Positions 36,696 through 44,668 of a stretch of DNA of 44,668 bases are shown here, piece by piece (positions within the stretch are counted from its first letter, which is position 1; each line of letters begins with the position of its first letter). The stretch is from Dyadobacter luteus (GTDB lineage Bacteria > Bacteroidota > Bacteroidia > Cytophagales > Spirosomataceae), in NCBI RefSeq assembly GCF_003383615.1, contig NZ_QNUL01000039.1, forward strand, positions 1 through 44,668, given 5' to 3'. The notes under the pieces were generated by a model, which saw only the letters and a list, made by a program, of their open reading frames with translations, searched no databases and was not told the origin of the DNA. The translations under genes and the position numbers were made by a program.

Positions 36696-37898
36696 TCAGT
36701 ATTCGCGGATCCAGTCGATGACAGAATTAAGGATTTTAATGACAGCGACTTTATCTTTTTCTTCGAAGGAATAAGTTTTTGTTCTCATGCTGTCCCAGGA
36801 GATTTCAGCCGTTTTGGGCGTCGATAAAAATGGTGTTATACTCTGGAAAACTGCATTCATAGATTTGGCTTTCAGAATTCTTAGCGAGTCCAGGGCCCGG
36901 AGAATAATACCGATTTGATCCACAGAAAGAAGTACCATCACCTTGATAGGTTCTGTCTTCTCTTTAGGGGGTGGGGCTACCGGAGCTTGCGGCAATGGAA
37001 TCACGTCCCATTGCGATTTCTTTTCCAGATAGATAATTTCCTGGGCAAACCAGTTACCTATCACCTTGTCTACGTCCAGATCATAGCGTGTCATGCGGGC
37101 GCCCGGCTTTCGGTGCAATTGGTTGAATTCCTTGTAAAACAAAAGTAGTTGTGTAAGCTTCTCACGTATCGACCCTGAACCATTGATGCGTTGGGCCAGC
37201 TTTTGAGTATAGTAGTTCATGAATGATCTGCTGTTAAAATTCAGATAAACAAGCAGCTCGATCAGCGAATCATGCGTTCTAAGCTCTGTTTCAGTGTCAC
37301 ATATTTTCTCGATTCCTTTTACCAGCTCTCTTTTGTAGAAAAGTTCTTTGAATGTGACCGGCCTGCGTTCGCTATCAGCAGCAGGATACCCGATCGACCG
37401 GAATACGATGTCTGTCAGTGTCTTGTTACCCACTCTTGCCACCAGCATCGGCTGGACGATGTCAATTCTTTGGCTGAGTTCTGCTTTGGAAACCGACAGA
37501 TAGGCTGCCGGCACTGTTTCATCGAGTGGAATGTAATCCTGAAAACGGCGTTCAATAAACTTTAAAAGATCGTGGATCATCTCACTGATGGCATGCATGG
37601 TTTGCGCAGCACTGCTGTAAGCAGTCCCGTTACTGTCGATGTTGCCACAGGCTTTTTCGAGTAAAGACACCAGATTGCTGTGCTGCTGTTTGACCAGGTG
37701 CTGGACTTTTCTTTTACTGGAAAGATTCAGGCTTTGATGGCTTAGAAATGAAATATGCCGGGCTTTTTCTTCTTGCGCCTTTGAGAGCAGGGTTTGATGG
37801 TGCTTCAGGGTTAAAGGGTGCACCTCGCTTTTGGAAGAATTCAGCGCAAGCGAGATGATAAAATCTAGCCATTCAAGGTTGTGGTGTTTATTAGTCAT
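36696..37898 (-). CDS. Bacteroidota protein of unknown function
   Basis: Protein of 400 residues, not confidently recognised. It is mainly helical. A central segment (LNFNSRSFMNYYTQKLAQRI ... RKPGARMTRYDLDVDKVIGN ... FAQEIIYLEKK) has the feel of RteC-like proteins of conjugative elements. After a Pro-rich linker (QAPVAPPPKEKTEP), a C-terminal module LSVDQIGIILRALDSLRILK ... SWDSMRTKTYSFEEKD recurs in other Bacteroidota hypotheticals I remember. No signal peptide or membrane helix is seen. It is followed after 18 bases by the Crp/Fnr gene. It may be a regulator or mobile-element accessory protein. Confidence 0.6.
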   Translation of the reverse strand: MTNKHHNLEWLDFIISLALNSSKSEVHPLTLKHHQTLLSKAQEEKARHISFLSHQSLNLSSKRKVQHLVKQQHSNLVSLLEKACGNIDSNGTAYSSAAQTMHAISEMIHDLLKFIERRFQDYIPLDETVPAAYLSVSKAELSQRIDIVQPMLVARVGNKTLTDIVFRSIGYPAADSERRPVTFKELFYKRELVKGIEKICDTETELRTHDSLIELLVYLNFNSRSFMNYYTQKLAQRINGSGSIREKLTQLLLFYKEFNQLHRKPGARMTRYDLDVDKVIGNWFAQEIIYLEKKSQWDVIPLPQAPVAPPPKEKTEPIKVMVLLSVDQIGIILRALDSLRILKAKSMNAVFQSITPFLSTPKTAEISWDSMRTKTYSFEEKDKVAVIKILNSVIDWIREY

Positions 37899-37986
37899 TG
37901 CAACGTCAAGTTTTAAACCATTAACTTTTATTTATGTACAGAAGGGTTTGTATACTGATCTATTGTTTTGACTGCCAGGGTTCTGT

Positions 37987-38027
37987 CAGAAAAAAGCAGC
38001 TACCTTGATGGCAGCTGCTTTTTTCTG
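37987..38027 (-). terminator. Strong bidirectional terminator hairpin
   Basis: CAGAAAAAAGCAGCT (37987-38001) pairs exactly with AGCTGCTTTTTTCTG (38013-38027), leaving an 11-base loop. The A/T tracts on both strands make it active in either direction. It follows the stop of the 47-codon gene (38044) by 16 bases and lies upstream of the 36696 gene. Confidence 0.85.
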
Positions 38028-38043
38028 AGGCGCGGTTCGGCCC

Positions 38044-38187
38044 TTAGGTTTGAAGCCGTGTGTCGCAGATCATGCCGCTGGTAGTCATCGATTTATCCTG
38101 CGTCTGCTTGGTGTTTGTGCTCCAAATACCTGCCCTGTAGTATTGGACTGGTGTAGGTTGGAGGGCAAGTTGCCGCTGTGTGCTCAT
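38044..38187 (-). CDS. Candidate small Ser/Thr-rich peptide gene
   Basis: Short gene missed by length cut-offs. From the ATG at 38185-38187 it encodes 47 residues. The C-terminal half is rich in Ser/Thr with one Cys near the end (STNTKQTQDKSMTTSGMICD), which is the composition expected of a lanthipeptide core. The 5' side TTAAACAAACCAATTATG is AT-rich as is normal for translation starts in this phylum, and the gene is closed by a strong terminator 16 bases after its stop, supporting a discrete transcript. There is no classic leader motif (such as FNLD), and the LanB gene is about 3 kb away. Function uncertain; another reading frame over it (to 38332) is also open. Confidence 0.4.
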   Translation of the reverse strand: MSTQRQLALQPTPVQYYRAGIWSTNTKQTQDKSMTTSGMICDTRLQT

Positions 38188-39083
38188 AATTGGTTTGTTT
38201 AAAATGAATGAAAATTTGAACTCCGGCAAAGCAATCGCTCTGGGCCGAAAAAATGAAACTTATGTGTCGTAGGGTAGCCGTATAGCAATAAGCGTAGCAA
38301 AATGTGGGATAAGCGGGCACTTTCGAATTCATTCGTCACAAAACGTGGATTTTAAGCTAGTGGAGCCCATTCTTCGGTGACTTTGTATGGCAAAGCTAGG
38401 TGGGCAGCCTTCTTTCTTACAAACAAAATGAACCAGGAAAGAAAAATTCGGAGAGGGGACATTCGCAGATCGTGCAGAAGAGCACTTGTAGACTAGTTTC
38501 TTATTTTACAGAAGCAGCAGGTCTAGAATCCTGAGCTTACTGCGGGAGGGATAAGCGCTTTTTTTGCGTAGTCAGTTTCGGTTTGAATTCTTTGTGTTCT
38601 ACTAAAAAGAGCTTAAAAGGTCCGTGTCAACGTACTAACCTTTGGTGTGCTCGTTTTATCAAATGGAGACGTAGTACATATTGAATCTTGTCGTGCTATT
38701 TTTATTGAACTGTGCCGTGCTATTTTTATTAAACAGTGTTGTGCTATTTCTATTAAATCGTGTCACGATCTGGTTAAGATTGCCATGTTCCTTCGTGCTT
38801 TTGGTCCAGCGGGTAAGGAAACTAAGAGAGCGATATTGGCTTATTGAGCAGGAAATGTCCAGGCGTAATGACGCAAAGCCGCTAGTCAAGCAGTCAAAAC
38901 AGGTGGCTCAAAATATAAATAATTTTTGGGGTAAGTTGTTGATAATCATTTTTTTTGTGATTGTTGCAAAGTAAAAAAGTCGCTGCAGAATAAATCAATC
39001 CTGCGGTAGTGTAATCTAAGCCTGGCCTGCAGACAGTGAATATGCCAGTAGACCAGGGTAGTTGCAGAAGAATCAAAGAGTTG
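38188..39083. other. Mostly non-coding region with short repeats
   Basis: About 900 bases between the small peptide gene and the LytS gene. It holds three 24-bp tandem repeats (38689-38760), then a possible 39-residue membrane peptide (38855-38974, plus strand, NNFWGKLLIIIFFVIVAK at its end) that is too short to support. No other gene is seen. Confidence 0.45.
38689..38760. repeat. Three tandem 24-bp repeats
   Basis: Three head-to-tail units of the form TGYYGTGCTATTTYTATTRA plus four variable bases (38689-38712, 38713-38736, 38737-38760), followed by a partial fourth. Being a multiple of three, they stay open in several frames (for example NSTTLFNK on the minus strand). Confidence 0.85.
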
Positions 39084-40241
39084 CTATGACTCCGGGTGAG
39101 AATCGGTGAGGGGTAAAATCAGTTCTACGGTGTAGGTAGAATCAGTTCTTTGGTGATAAAAACTATAATTGTTTTTACAGATTAATTCAAGTCGTTCTCT
39201 GATGATTCGATGGCCTAATCCAGAATTTTTTTTAAACCTTTTTTCGTCTTCAGGTTCAGCTATACTGTTGATGCAGACAAAGCGTAACCGCTGGCCGATC
39301 ACTTCGAGCTTCAGTGTTATGTAGCACTCCTTTTCACTGCTTAAATATAAACCGTGTTTCAAAGCGTTTTCTACAAGCGTAAAAAGTATCATCGAGGGGA
39401 TGTAGCTATCTTTGGGCAAAGGACTCTCTATCTGAAGACTTACTTTCAAACGTTGGCTGAACCTATTGGCTTCCAGGTCCAGTAACTTGGTCAGCGCTGT
39501 CCATTCCTGCTTAAATACAACAAAATCAGACTGCGATTGATATAATGTGAAGCTGAGAACGTTTGTCAGGTTTTCAACGTAATTGGCCAGTTTTTCGCTA
39601 ACATCCGTGAGCTGATCTTTCAGGCTCATTAGGTTGTTGATTAAAAAATGCGGGGCAACCTGTGATCGGAGCGCCACCAATTGGAGGGAAAGCTTCTCTG
39701 CCTTCAATTCACTTTTGGCAACCTGCTGTTTGAAGGTGTATTTGATTCCTTTGATAGCCAAAGGCAGAATCAAAAGCTCGATTTCTCTGATATCATAGGA
39801 AATCGAAAGCCAAATATTTGTGTAGCTGTCGTCTGCGAAAGGATGCAGATAAACCGTACCAAAGTGCTGAAAACTTGTAGATATATTAGCAAGTCCGTAA
39901 AGACTGTCGGCAGCGTAAAAAACGAGCACATTGAAAATATGCATCAGGGCGGTCAGTACTACCCCCGTTGCCACCCACAACCAGGTTTCTGAGAACAGAT
40001 GCTTGATTCTGGAATAAACAAGTGCGGTGATATAATATACCGGAATAAAACGCAGATAGTAGAGTGCATATGAGATGACCACCTGCGGACTGAAGGTAAG
40101 TTTGTCCTTTGAGCCAATGAAATAACTCAGATGAAACAGTACAAAAAAGATCCAAAACAGGATATGGTTTTTTGTCCTTTGAAATGCGGTCTGTTGTTTG
40201 ATCAGGTATGCTTTTAAAAAGTCCGAGCGGTTTTTATCCAT
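39084..40241 (-). CDS. LytS-type sensor histidine kinase
   Basis: Protein of 385 residues from the ATG at 40239-40241, whose ATGGATAA junction overlaps the stop of the LytTR gene by eight bases, indicating translational coupling. About four membrane helices (FWIFFVLFHLSYFIG; VISYALYYLRFIPVYYITAL; the next two near WVATGVVLTALMHIFNVL and the helix before KGIKYTF) precede a His_kinase (PF06580) core with LRSQVAPHFLINNLMSLKDQ, His about 198, where Val-Ala replaces the usual Leu-Asn before Pro-His. A GHKL ATPase follows (LVENALKHGL, GLGHRIIRERLEL). It phosphorylates the neighbouring LytTR regulator. Confidence 0.88.
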   Translation of the reverse strand: MDKNRSDFLKAYLIKQQTAFQRTKNHILFWIFFVLFHLSYFIGSKDKLTFSPQVVISYALYYLRFIPVYYITALVYSRIKHLFSETWLWVATGVVLTALMHIFNVLVFYAADSLYGLANISTSFQHFGTVYLHPFADDSYTNIWLSISYDIREIELLILPLAIKGIKYTFKQQVAKSELKAEKLSLQLVALRSQVAPHFLINNLMSLKDQLTDVSEKLANYVENLTNVLSFTLYQSQSDFVVFKQEWTALTKLLDLEANRFSQRLKVSLQIESPLPKDSYIPSMILFTLVENALKHGLYLSSEKECYITLKLEVIGQRLRFVCINSIAEPEDEKRFKKNSGLGHRIIRERLELICKNNYSFYHQRTDSTYTVELILPLTDSHPES

Positions 40242-41061
40242 GTATTTGTCCGAGTTTTCTGTATACTTTGTGTTTAAAACGTTTTGAAATTTTTGCATTA
40301 TCACTTATTTCTGAAAAAAGTATAGTGTTACCGTAAGATCTAACTACAGACTCACTGTTTACTATATACGATCTGTGAGTCTGAATGAAATCGTAGGGCA
40401 GTGATTCTAAGACCTGCTTGAGTTTTCTGCGGATCACATATGTGCCCGCTTTTGTAAACAGTTTTAGGTAGTTACCTTCACTTCTGATCATATATAGGTC
40501 GCTATACTTGATAAAGACAACATCTTTCTCTACTTTGATCATCATTTTTGTTTTCTCAAATCTGGCTCTTAATCCGTTGACGACAGTGGGATTTTCTTCC
40601 ATTGGCCGGCGCTCAGGTGCAGTTGCTACCGGCATCACAGCTAGCGGGGCAATGCTTGACTCTATTGGCATAGCCTTGGCCAGGTAACTAAGTCTGACTT
40701 TGTTGACAGCCTTGAACAGCTCCCGAAACTGAATTGGTTTGTCAAGAAAATCCTGAACATGGTATTGGTAGCCTTGCCAGGCGTGTTGCTTGTGAGCCGT
40801 GACGATTATGATTGCCGCAGATATAGGCCCTAGTACATCGAGCAATTCTATGCCGGATATATCTGGCATTTCAATGTCAAGAAAAATGATATGCGGTTTC
40901 AGGGAGGTGATCATCTGCGGTGCCCGGATTGGGTTTATGCAGCTTTGGGGCAAATCCATAAACTCAATTTTAGCGATATGCTGCTTAATTTGATTATGAA
41001 CTGAAATCTGGTCGTCGATGATCAACGACCTTAAAAGGACATCAGGAAAGCTACTGTTCAT
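40234..41061 (-). CDS. LytTR-family response regulator
   Basis: Protein of 275 residues. The receiver domain (SLIIDDQISVHNQI; phospho-acceptor Asp62 in IIFLDIEMPD) is followed by a Pro-rich linker and a LytTR DNA-binding domain (IKYSDLYMIRSEGNYLKLF, LPYDFIQTHRSYIVN). The partner kinase overlaps its stop. It lies 90 bases downstream of LanB on the same strand, so it may control, or be induced with, the lanthipeptide genes. Confidence 0.9.
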   Translation of the reverse strand: MNSSFPDVLLRSLIIDDQISVHNQIKQHIAKIEFMDLPQSCINPIRAPQMITSLKPHIIFLDIEMPDISGIELLDVLGPISAAIIIVTAHKQHAWQGYQYHVQDFLDKPIQFRELFKAVNKVRLSYLAKAMPIESSIAPLAVMPVATAPERRPMEENPTVVNGLRARFEKTKMMIKVEKDVVFIKYSDLYMIRSEGNYLKLFTKAGTYVIRRKLKQVLESLPYDFIQTHRSYIVNSESVVRSYGNTILFSEISDNAKISKRFKHKVYRKLGQIHG

Positions 41062-41150
41062 GTGTGTTTTTTTGTTGGAAGTGTTTATTAGTAAACAGTA
41101 CGTTTATCTGCAAGTGCGGTTGCGAAATGTGAATGTATAGATACTAAAAG

Positions 41151-44100
41151 TTACTTGCTAGAGCTTTTAGGAATATTTTTACCCTTCAGGTAGGTTTTCA
41201 TCGTAGTGGTATAGTACTTCTTTAAATAATGATAGCAGACCAATTCCTGTTCGCGCTGATGGGTGTAAAACCAGCGGTTAAGAAACATATGGACCAGATC
41301 GGGTGCATTGGCGGTAAATTGGCTTTTCTTAACACCTGGGTTTTTCAGCAGTATCCGTATGTGTTTGGAGCGTTCTTGGAATATCTTCGATGCAAAAGGC
41401 TCACCCAAAAGTTGACGGCTTTTAAGCGTCTGGCTGATTTTTTGCGAGTGACTGCGGTAGTGAAGATTCATAGATGCGATCAGCTTTACAGGCTGATCAA
41501 ATTCGGCAGCTAAATGTTTGCTTGCCTGGCTGACCAATAGAAGTTTCTGCTCAATGGAAAGGGCAAGGTCATCAAGCAGTAGGTCTGTACCTAAAAGTGC
41601 CAATAGCCAGCGGAGGTCAGCATCTGGCGCAGGTCCTGTCAAGCACTGAGAAACAGCCATGCTGTCAATGTAAAAAAAAGATTCAATCTGATCGTAGGGC
41701 GGCTGGTAGCGCTCTATTTCTCTTTGATAGGTATCTGTGCTTATGCTCTGAACCGTGCCATCAGCCAGTTTTACAGCCAGCAGTTGATGCAATTCTTTGA
41801 GCAGCGGTATCCAGAAGTCTTTTTGATTTGAATGAAACCGGAACCGCAGGTGCGGTGATGGGTCTTGATAGCGAACAAAGAACCACTTATCAATCAGACC
41901 CTGTTGGAGCATTTTCTGACATAAATTTCTCAGAAGATAGCCAATCAGCTTATCGGACAGCCTGGATGAGCAGTAAATTTTAACATAAAGCCATTGGCTG
42001 GTCAGTATAAAGCTTCTTTCTGACTGCAGCAGAGTCGGCTTTATTTTGCGCTCTTTCTTTGGCTGTGGACTGCTATCATCACACCTACAGGTGAGCGGTA
42101 TAATAATCTCATTTACATAATGGTTTGCCTTAGAGCCCAGAAGACCGTTGCCAGACCCGCCTAGGAATTCAGTGATCCGAAGACGGCCATTTTTTTTGAG
42201 CAGATCCATCAGCAGTGACAAGGAAAGTTCACTTTCTGAATCGATCAGAAGCTGCTGATCCTCAGATCCTGTGGTGAAATAGCGGGGTATGCCCATTTTC
42301 TCGCAGATTGGTTTCCATATTTTGACGAGCTGGCCCTCGCTGGCAAGTGTTACATTTTCAAGCTGCTCGTAGCTAATTTGCCAGCTTGCTTTGCTAAGAA
42401 TCAGATTGCCCCTGACAAGTCTTGGAAGAAAGACCGCGTCTGAAAGGTGAGCCCAGTTCCAATTGAAAACCGTAATGTGGCGTGTGGCCAGATCGCATAG
42501 AAATTTGTACACGGGCAGACCCGATCCGAAATGGTGCGCATTGTAGAGCACGGGCTGAATCTGTTTTCTTAGCTTGCTACTGTACAATGTAAGCGATTTT
42601 CCGTCTGGTGAGCTCACGTCAAGATCCTGGGCCCTGATGATTCTATCGGAGTTCTTCACACTACCGGCCATGTAAGTGATCTCATAGCTGGTCAGGTCAG
42701 GACGCTGCAAAATATTTGATGCACCAGGTGAAGGCAGATGGGCAATGTCTGCAAAAATAACCTGATCGTTGGCTTTTTGACGCAACGATTCTGCGCTCTG
42801 AATCCTTGTGGTTAGCCCATCGTCTCCCATGCAGAACCTTGCCAGTAGCGGCCAGGCAGCATAGGTTGTAAATGCACTAAGTTCAAAACTGAACTGCTGC
42901 CGGTCAAAGCTGGCAGGATTCTCACTGTGGATTCTGCCCATTGCCATCAAAGGGATACTAGTGCTTGGGACTTGCGGCGAGGGTGTGATTTTACGGATCA
43001 TTTCGTCTGTGAGTTCAACTGTCATCTGCCGCGGGCTGCTAACTTTTGAGTACAGTTCGTTTATCAGTTGCTGTAACTTATCAGGCTTTTTGGCTTTTAC
43101 AGGCCCTGGAGCTCTATGCAAGTAATCTAACAGGGGAAGAATATGACTGCTTTCATCGTTTAGTTTGCCATAACCCGTCCCGTAATCGTAGTCGAGCGCG
43201 GTCAGAAGTGGCACTTTGCGCTGACCATAGCGCTGATGCAGTCTTGATGCGAAATCATCAAGATCCTTGTTGGGTTTGGGATTTAGCAGCGGAAGAAGCT
43301 TTTCTAACTGGTGAGCTATTTTTTCGGTACTGCTGTAGCTGAGCTGATTTTGCTTTGTTGTAAACCGAGCTGTGGTGTGGACAAGCTGAGAAGGAAGCTT
43401 GCCTGGGCCTGTAATTCTTTGCAATGTAGATTGTACTTTTTCCAGCTGAAGATCTGAAAGGTAGTCCTGAAGTTTCTTTAAATGTTTATGGTATTTTGTC
43501 TGCTTTAAAACGATGTGACTTTCCAGATAATCAAGGTAGGTGGGCCCGATTACATTACGCTGCAGGCTGGTGAGCAGTATCTGAGCGTCAATCAGTCTGG
43601 TTAGGTAAGCTTTGGCTTGTCTTCTTGTGATACCCAAATCTTGCAGGTGACCGATGACTTGCTGATAGGGTAAGCCAGACGTGCAGACATCAAGCACACT
43701 TTCTAAAAGGAAATTTCGCTCTGCCTGCGTGAGTTGAAAGTCTGTCTTTGCATTTTCAGTTTTGCTTGTAACAAGGCGGATTACGTTTGCTGTCTGGTAA
43801 ACAGAGCTGTTTGTAATAAGATTTAGCTTTGAGACCAATGCAGCATCAGAGAGGAGTTTATCCTGAAGCACTTGCAGTACGCCTCCGTCAAGCTGATGGT
43901 AGAGACTGACCGAGTCAGTCTGATCGAAAGTGATGGCGGTGCTACTGGTAAGCTCACTGACAAAATAGCCAGCAAATAAACCGAACGGTGTAGCTCTACT
44001 ACACGTTCTGATCAGGTACTTGTAAAGTGTAATAGCGATTTTTTTCTCACCCGGCGCCGGTTCACCTTTAAGAAATGGCAGGCACTGCGCATAAAAAGTG

Positions 44101-44270
44101 GGAGAGCAGATTTCTAGCCCGCGGCGCAGAAAAGGATCAGAAAAAAAATCTCTTAAATTTTTGAAGAAGGAGCCCGGGTCACTTTGAACGTTTTGGTGAA
44201 ATAGCTGAAGTGTTTCAAACGGCAACAGAGCACGTCTGAACACCACAAAATCATCTGGTGTCAGTTTCAT
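41151..44270 (-). CDS. LanB-type lanthipeptide dehydratase
   Basis: Full-length class I dehydratase of about 1039 residues from the first ATG of its frame (44268-44270). The N-terminal glutamylation domain has the family start (DDFVVFRRALLPFETL) and the motif KYLIRTCSRATPFGLFAG. The C-terminal elimination domain (thiopeptide-type, last ~270 residues) shows QWLYVKIYC and the conserved WFFVRYQDPSPHLRFRF, with the His and Arg needed for elimination. Such enzymes dehydrate Ser/Thr of a precursor using glutamyl-tRNA. The frame stays open upstream to a GTG at 44549, but that part does not match LanB. LanC, LanT and the precursor are not seen here and are expected beyond the right edge. Confidence 0.9.
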   Translation of the reverse strand: MKLTPDDFVVFRRALLPFETLQLFHQNVQSDPGSFFKNLRDFFSDPFLRRGLEICSPTFYAQCLPFLKGEPAPGEKKIAITLYKYLIRTCSRATPFGLFAGYFVSELTSSTAITFDQTDSVSLYHQLDGGVLQVLQDKLLSDAALVSKLNLITNSSVYQTANVIRLVTSKTENAKTDFQLTQAERNFLLESVLDVCTSGLPYQQVIGHLQDLGITRRQAKAYLTRLIDAQILLTSLQRNVIGPTYLDYLESHIVLKQTKYHKHLKKLQDYLSDLQLEKVQSTLQRITGPGKLPSQLVHTTARFTTKQNQLSYSSTEKIAHQLEKLLPLLNPKPNKDLDDFASRLHQRYGQRKVPLLTALDYDYGTGYGKLNDESSHILPLLDYLHRAPGPVKAKKPDKLQQLINELYSKVSSPRQMTVELTDEMIRKITPSPQVPSTSIPLMAMGRIHSENPASFDRQQFSFELSAFTTYAAWPLLARFCMGDDGLTTRIQSAESLRQKANDQVIFADIAHLPSPGASNILQRPDLTSYEITYMAGSVKNSDRIIRAQDLDVSSPDGKSLTLYSSKLRKQIQPVLYNAHHFGSGLPVYKFLCDLATRHITVFNWNWAHLSDAVFLPRLVRGNLILSKASWQISYEQLENVTLASEGQLVKIWKPICEKMGIPRYFTTGSEDQQLLIDSESELSLSLLMDLLKKNGRLRITEFLGGSGNGLLGSKANHYVNEIIIPLTCRCDDSSPQPKKERKIKPTLLQSERSFILTSQWLYVKIYCSSRLSDKLIGYLLRNLCQKMLQQGLIDKWFFVRYQDPSPHLRFRFHSNQKDFWIPLLKELHQLLAVKLADGTVQSISTDTYQREIERYQPPYDQIESFFYIDSMAVSQCLTGPAPDADLRWLLALLGTDLLLDDLALSIEQKLLLVSQASKHLAAEFDQPVKLIASMNLHYRSHSQKISQTLKSRQLLGEPFASKIFQERSKHIRILLKNPGVKKSQFTANAPDLVHMFLNRWFYTHQREQELVCYHYLKKYYTTTMKTYLKGKNIPKSSSK

Positions 44271-44668
44271 TAGCTGGCTTTGATTAAAGGAATGTCTGCC
44301 GGCAAATATCTGCTCCACCTTAAGCCCCGGCAAATTAATGTGATCAGCTGACGGACTTGTGTTTTTAGCGCATGCAAAACTGCTGTGAACGGGCAGTACA
44401 GGGACGTCTAAGTATATGTGAAAGTGTTTTACAGTTTGGTTCACTAGGCAAATACTTGCCTTATTGGTCACTGTGAAGAGGCGTTTCGTTTTGTAATCGG
44501 GGGGCTCGCCAGATGTAGCAAGCGATTTAGCCCCTCCATAAGCTGTCACTGTCCGGTTTTGTATAGAGTATCTAAATGGGGTAATTGGATTACTTTATGA
44601 ACTGTGTTAAAAGTCAAGGATAACTCCGTAAAATTGGACAATAATTTGGATCAAATTCCTGATCAAAC
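44271..44668 (-). other. Upstream region of LanB, right window edge
   Basis: About 400 bases. The LanB frame remains open for 93 codons before the chosen ATG (to a GTG at 44549) but its sequence is unlike LanB N-termini. No small precursor gene with a clear leader can be seen in the other frames; MEGLNRLLHLASPPITK is a 24-codon frame without support. The promoter of the operon may be here or further right. Confidence 0.5.

Noticed and set aside
38093..38332. Alternative 79-codon frame over the small peptide gene
   Set aside because: Ends inside the smaller gene's coding part, far from the terminator, and has poor coding character.
38681..38974. Plus-strand frame of 97 codons rich in Leu and Val
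   Set aside because: Starts with TTG, its first part is the 24-bp tandem repeat, and no homologue or start context supports it.

Overview
The window looks like the chromosome of a member of the Bacteroidota, probably a free-living Cytophagales or Sphingobacteriales type. The evidence is a SusC/SusD pair, several secreted proteins with type IX secretion (T9SS) C-terminal sorting domains, TraE/TraF/TraG-type conjugation proteins, MauE and DUF6520-like small proteins, and promoter-like TAnnTTTG boxes. No rRNA, tRNA or CRISPR array was seen.

Layout. (1) 1-3782, minus strand: the end of a Bacteroides-type conjugation operon (a one-TM protein, then TraE, TraF, TraG). (2) About 4.3-7.0 kb: an eroding region with a broken DUF1016/YhcG nuclease gene holding a long perfect palindrome, an intact Rpn-family nuclease and a decayed second Rpn copy. 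(3) 7.0-20.1 kb, minus strand: a surface/secretome island. It has two reprolysin-like metalloproteases flanking a small secreted protein; one protease carries a frameshift in its sorting domain. Next are two tandem bicistronic units, each a YadA-head-like repeat protein with an S74-type chaperone followed by a T9SS-sorted protein, each unit closed by a terminator. (4) 20.1-23.9 kb: two LuxR-type regulators facing away from each other and a sensor kinase. (5) 24.4-27.3 kb: a NEW3-domain protein with an ABC ATPase and permease. (6) 27.3-29.1 kb: sparse DNA with an AraC-family pseudogene and a small XRE regulator beside a 22-bp perfect palindrome. (7) 29.1-36.0 kb: TlpA-like thioredoxin, SusC and SusD, convergent with a MauE-type redox membrane protein and a DUF6520-like secreted peptide. 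(8) 36.1-37.9 kb: a Crp/Fnr regulator and an unrecognised Bacteroidota protein. (9) 38.0-44.6 kb: a candidate 47-residue Ser/Thr-rich peptide gene with its own terminator, a LytS/LytTR two-component pair, and a full-length LanB-type lanthipeptide dehydratase running to the right edge.

How the parts may work together. The most attractive system is at the right end. LanB, a LytTR regulator and a LytS kinase lie in one direction, suggesting a regulated class I lanthipeptide locus whose cyclase, exporter and main precursor probably lie beyond the window. The TlpA-SusCD/MauE-DUF6520 group could be a redox-linked import or secreted-peptide module. The 7-20 kb island looks like a duplicating surface-protein locus, one member of which has an unusual tryptophan-marked repeat with a 60-residue higher-order period. 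These functional links are inference from gene order and family membership.
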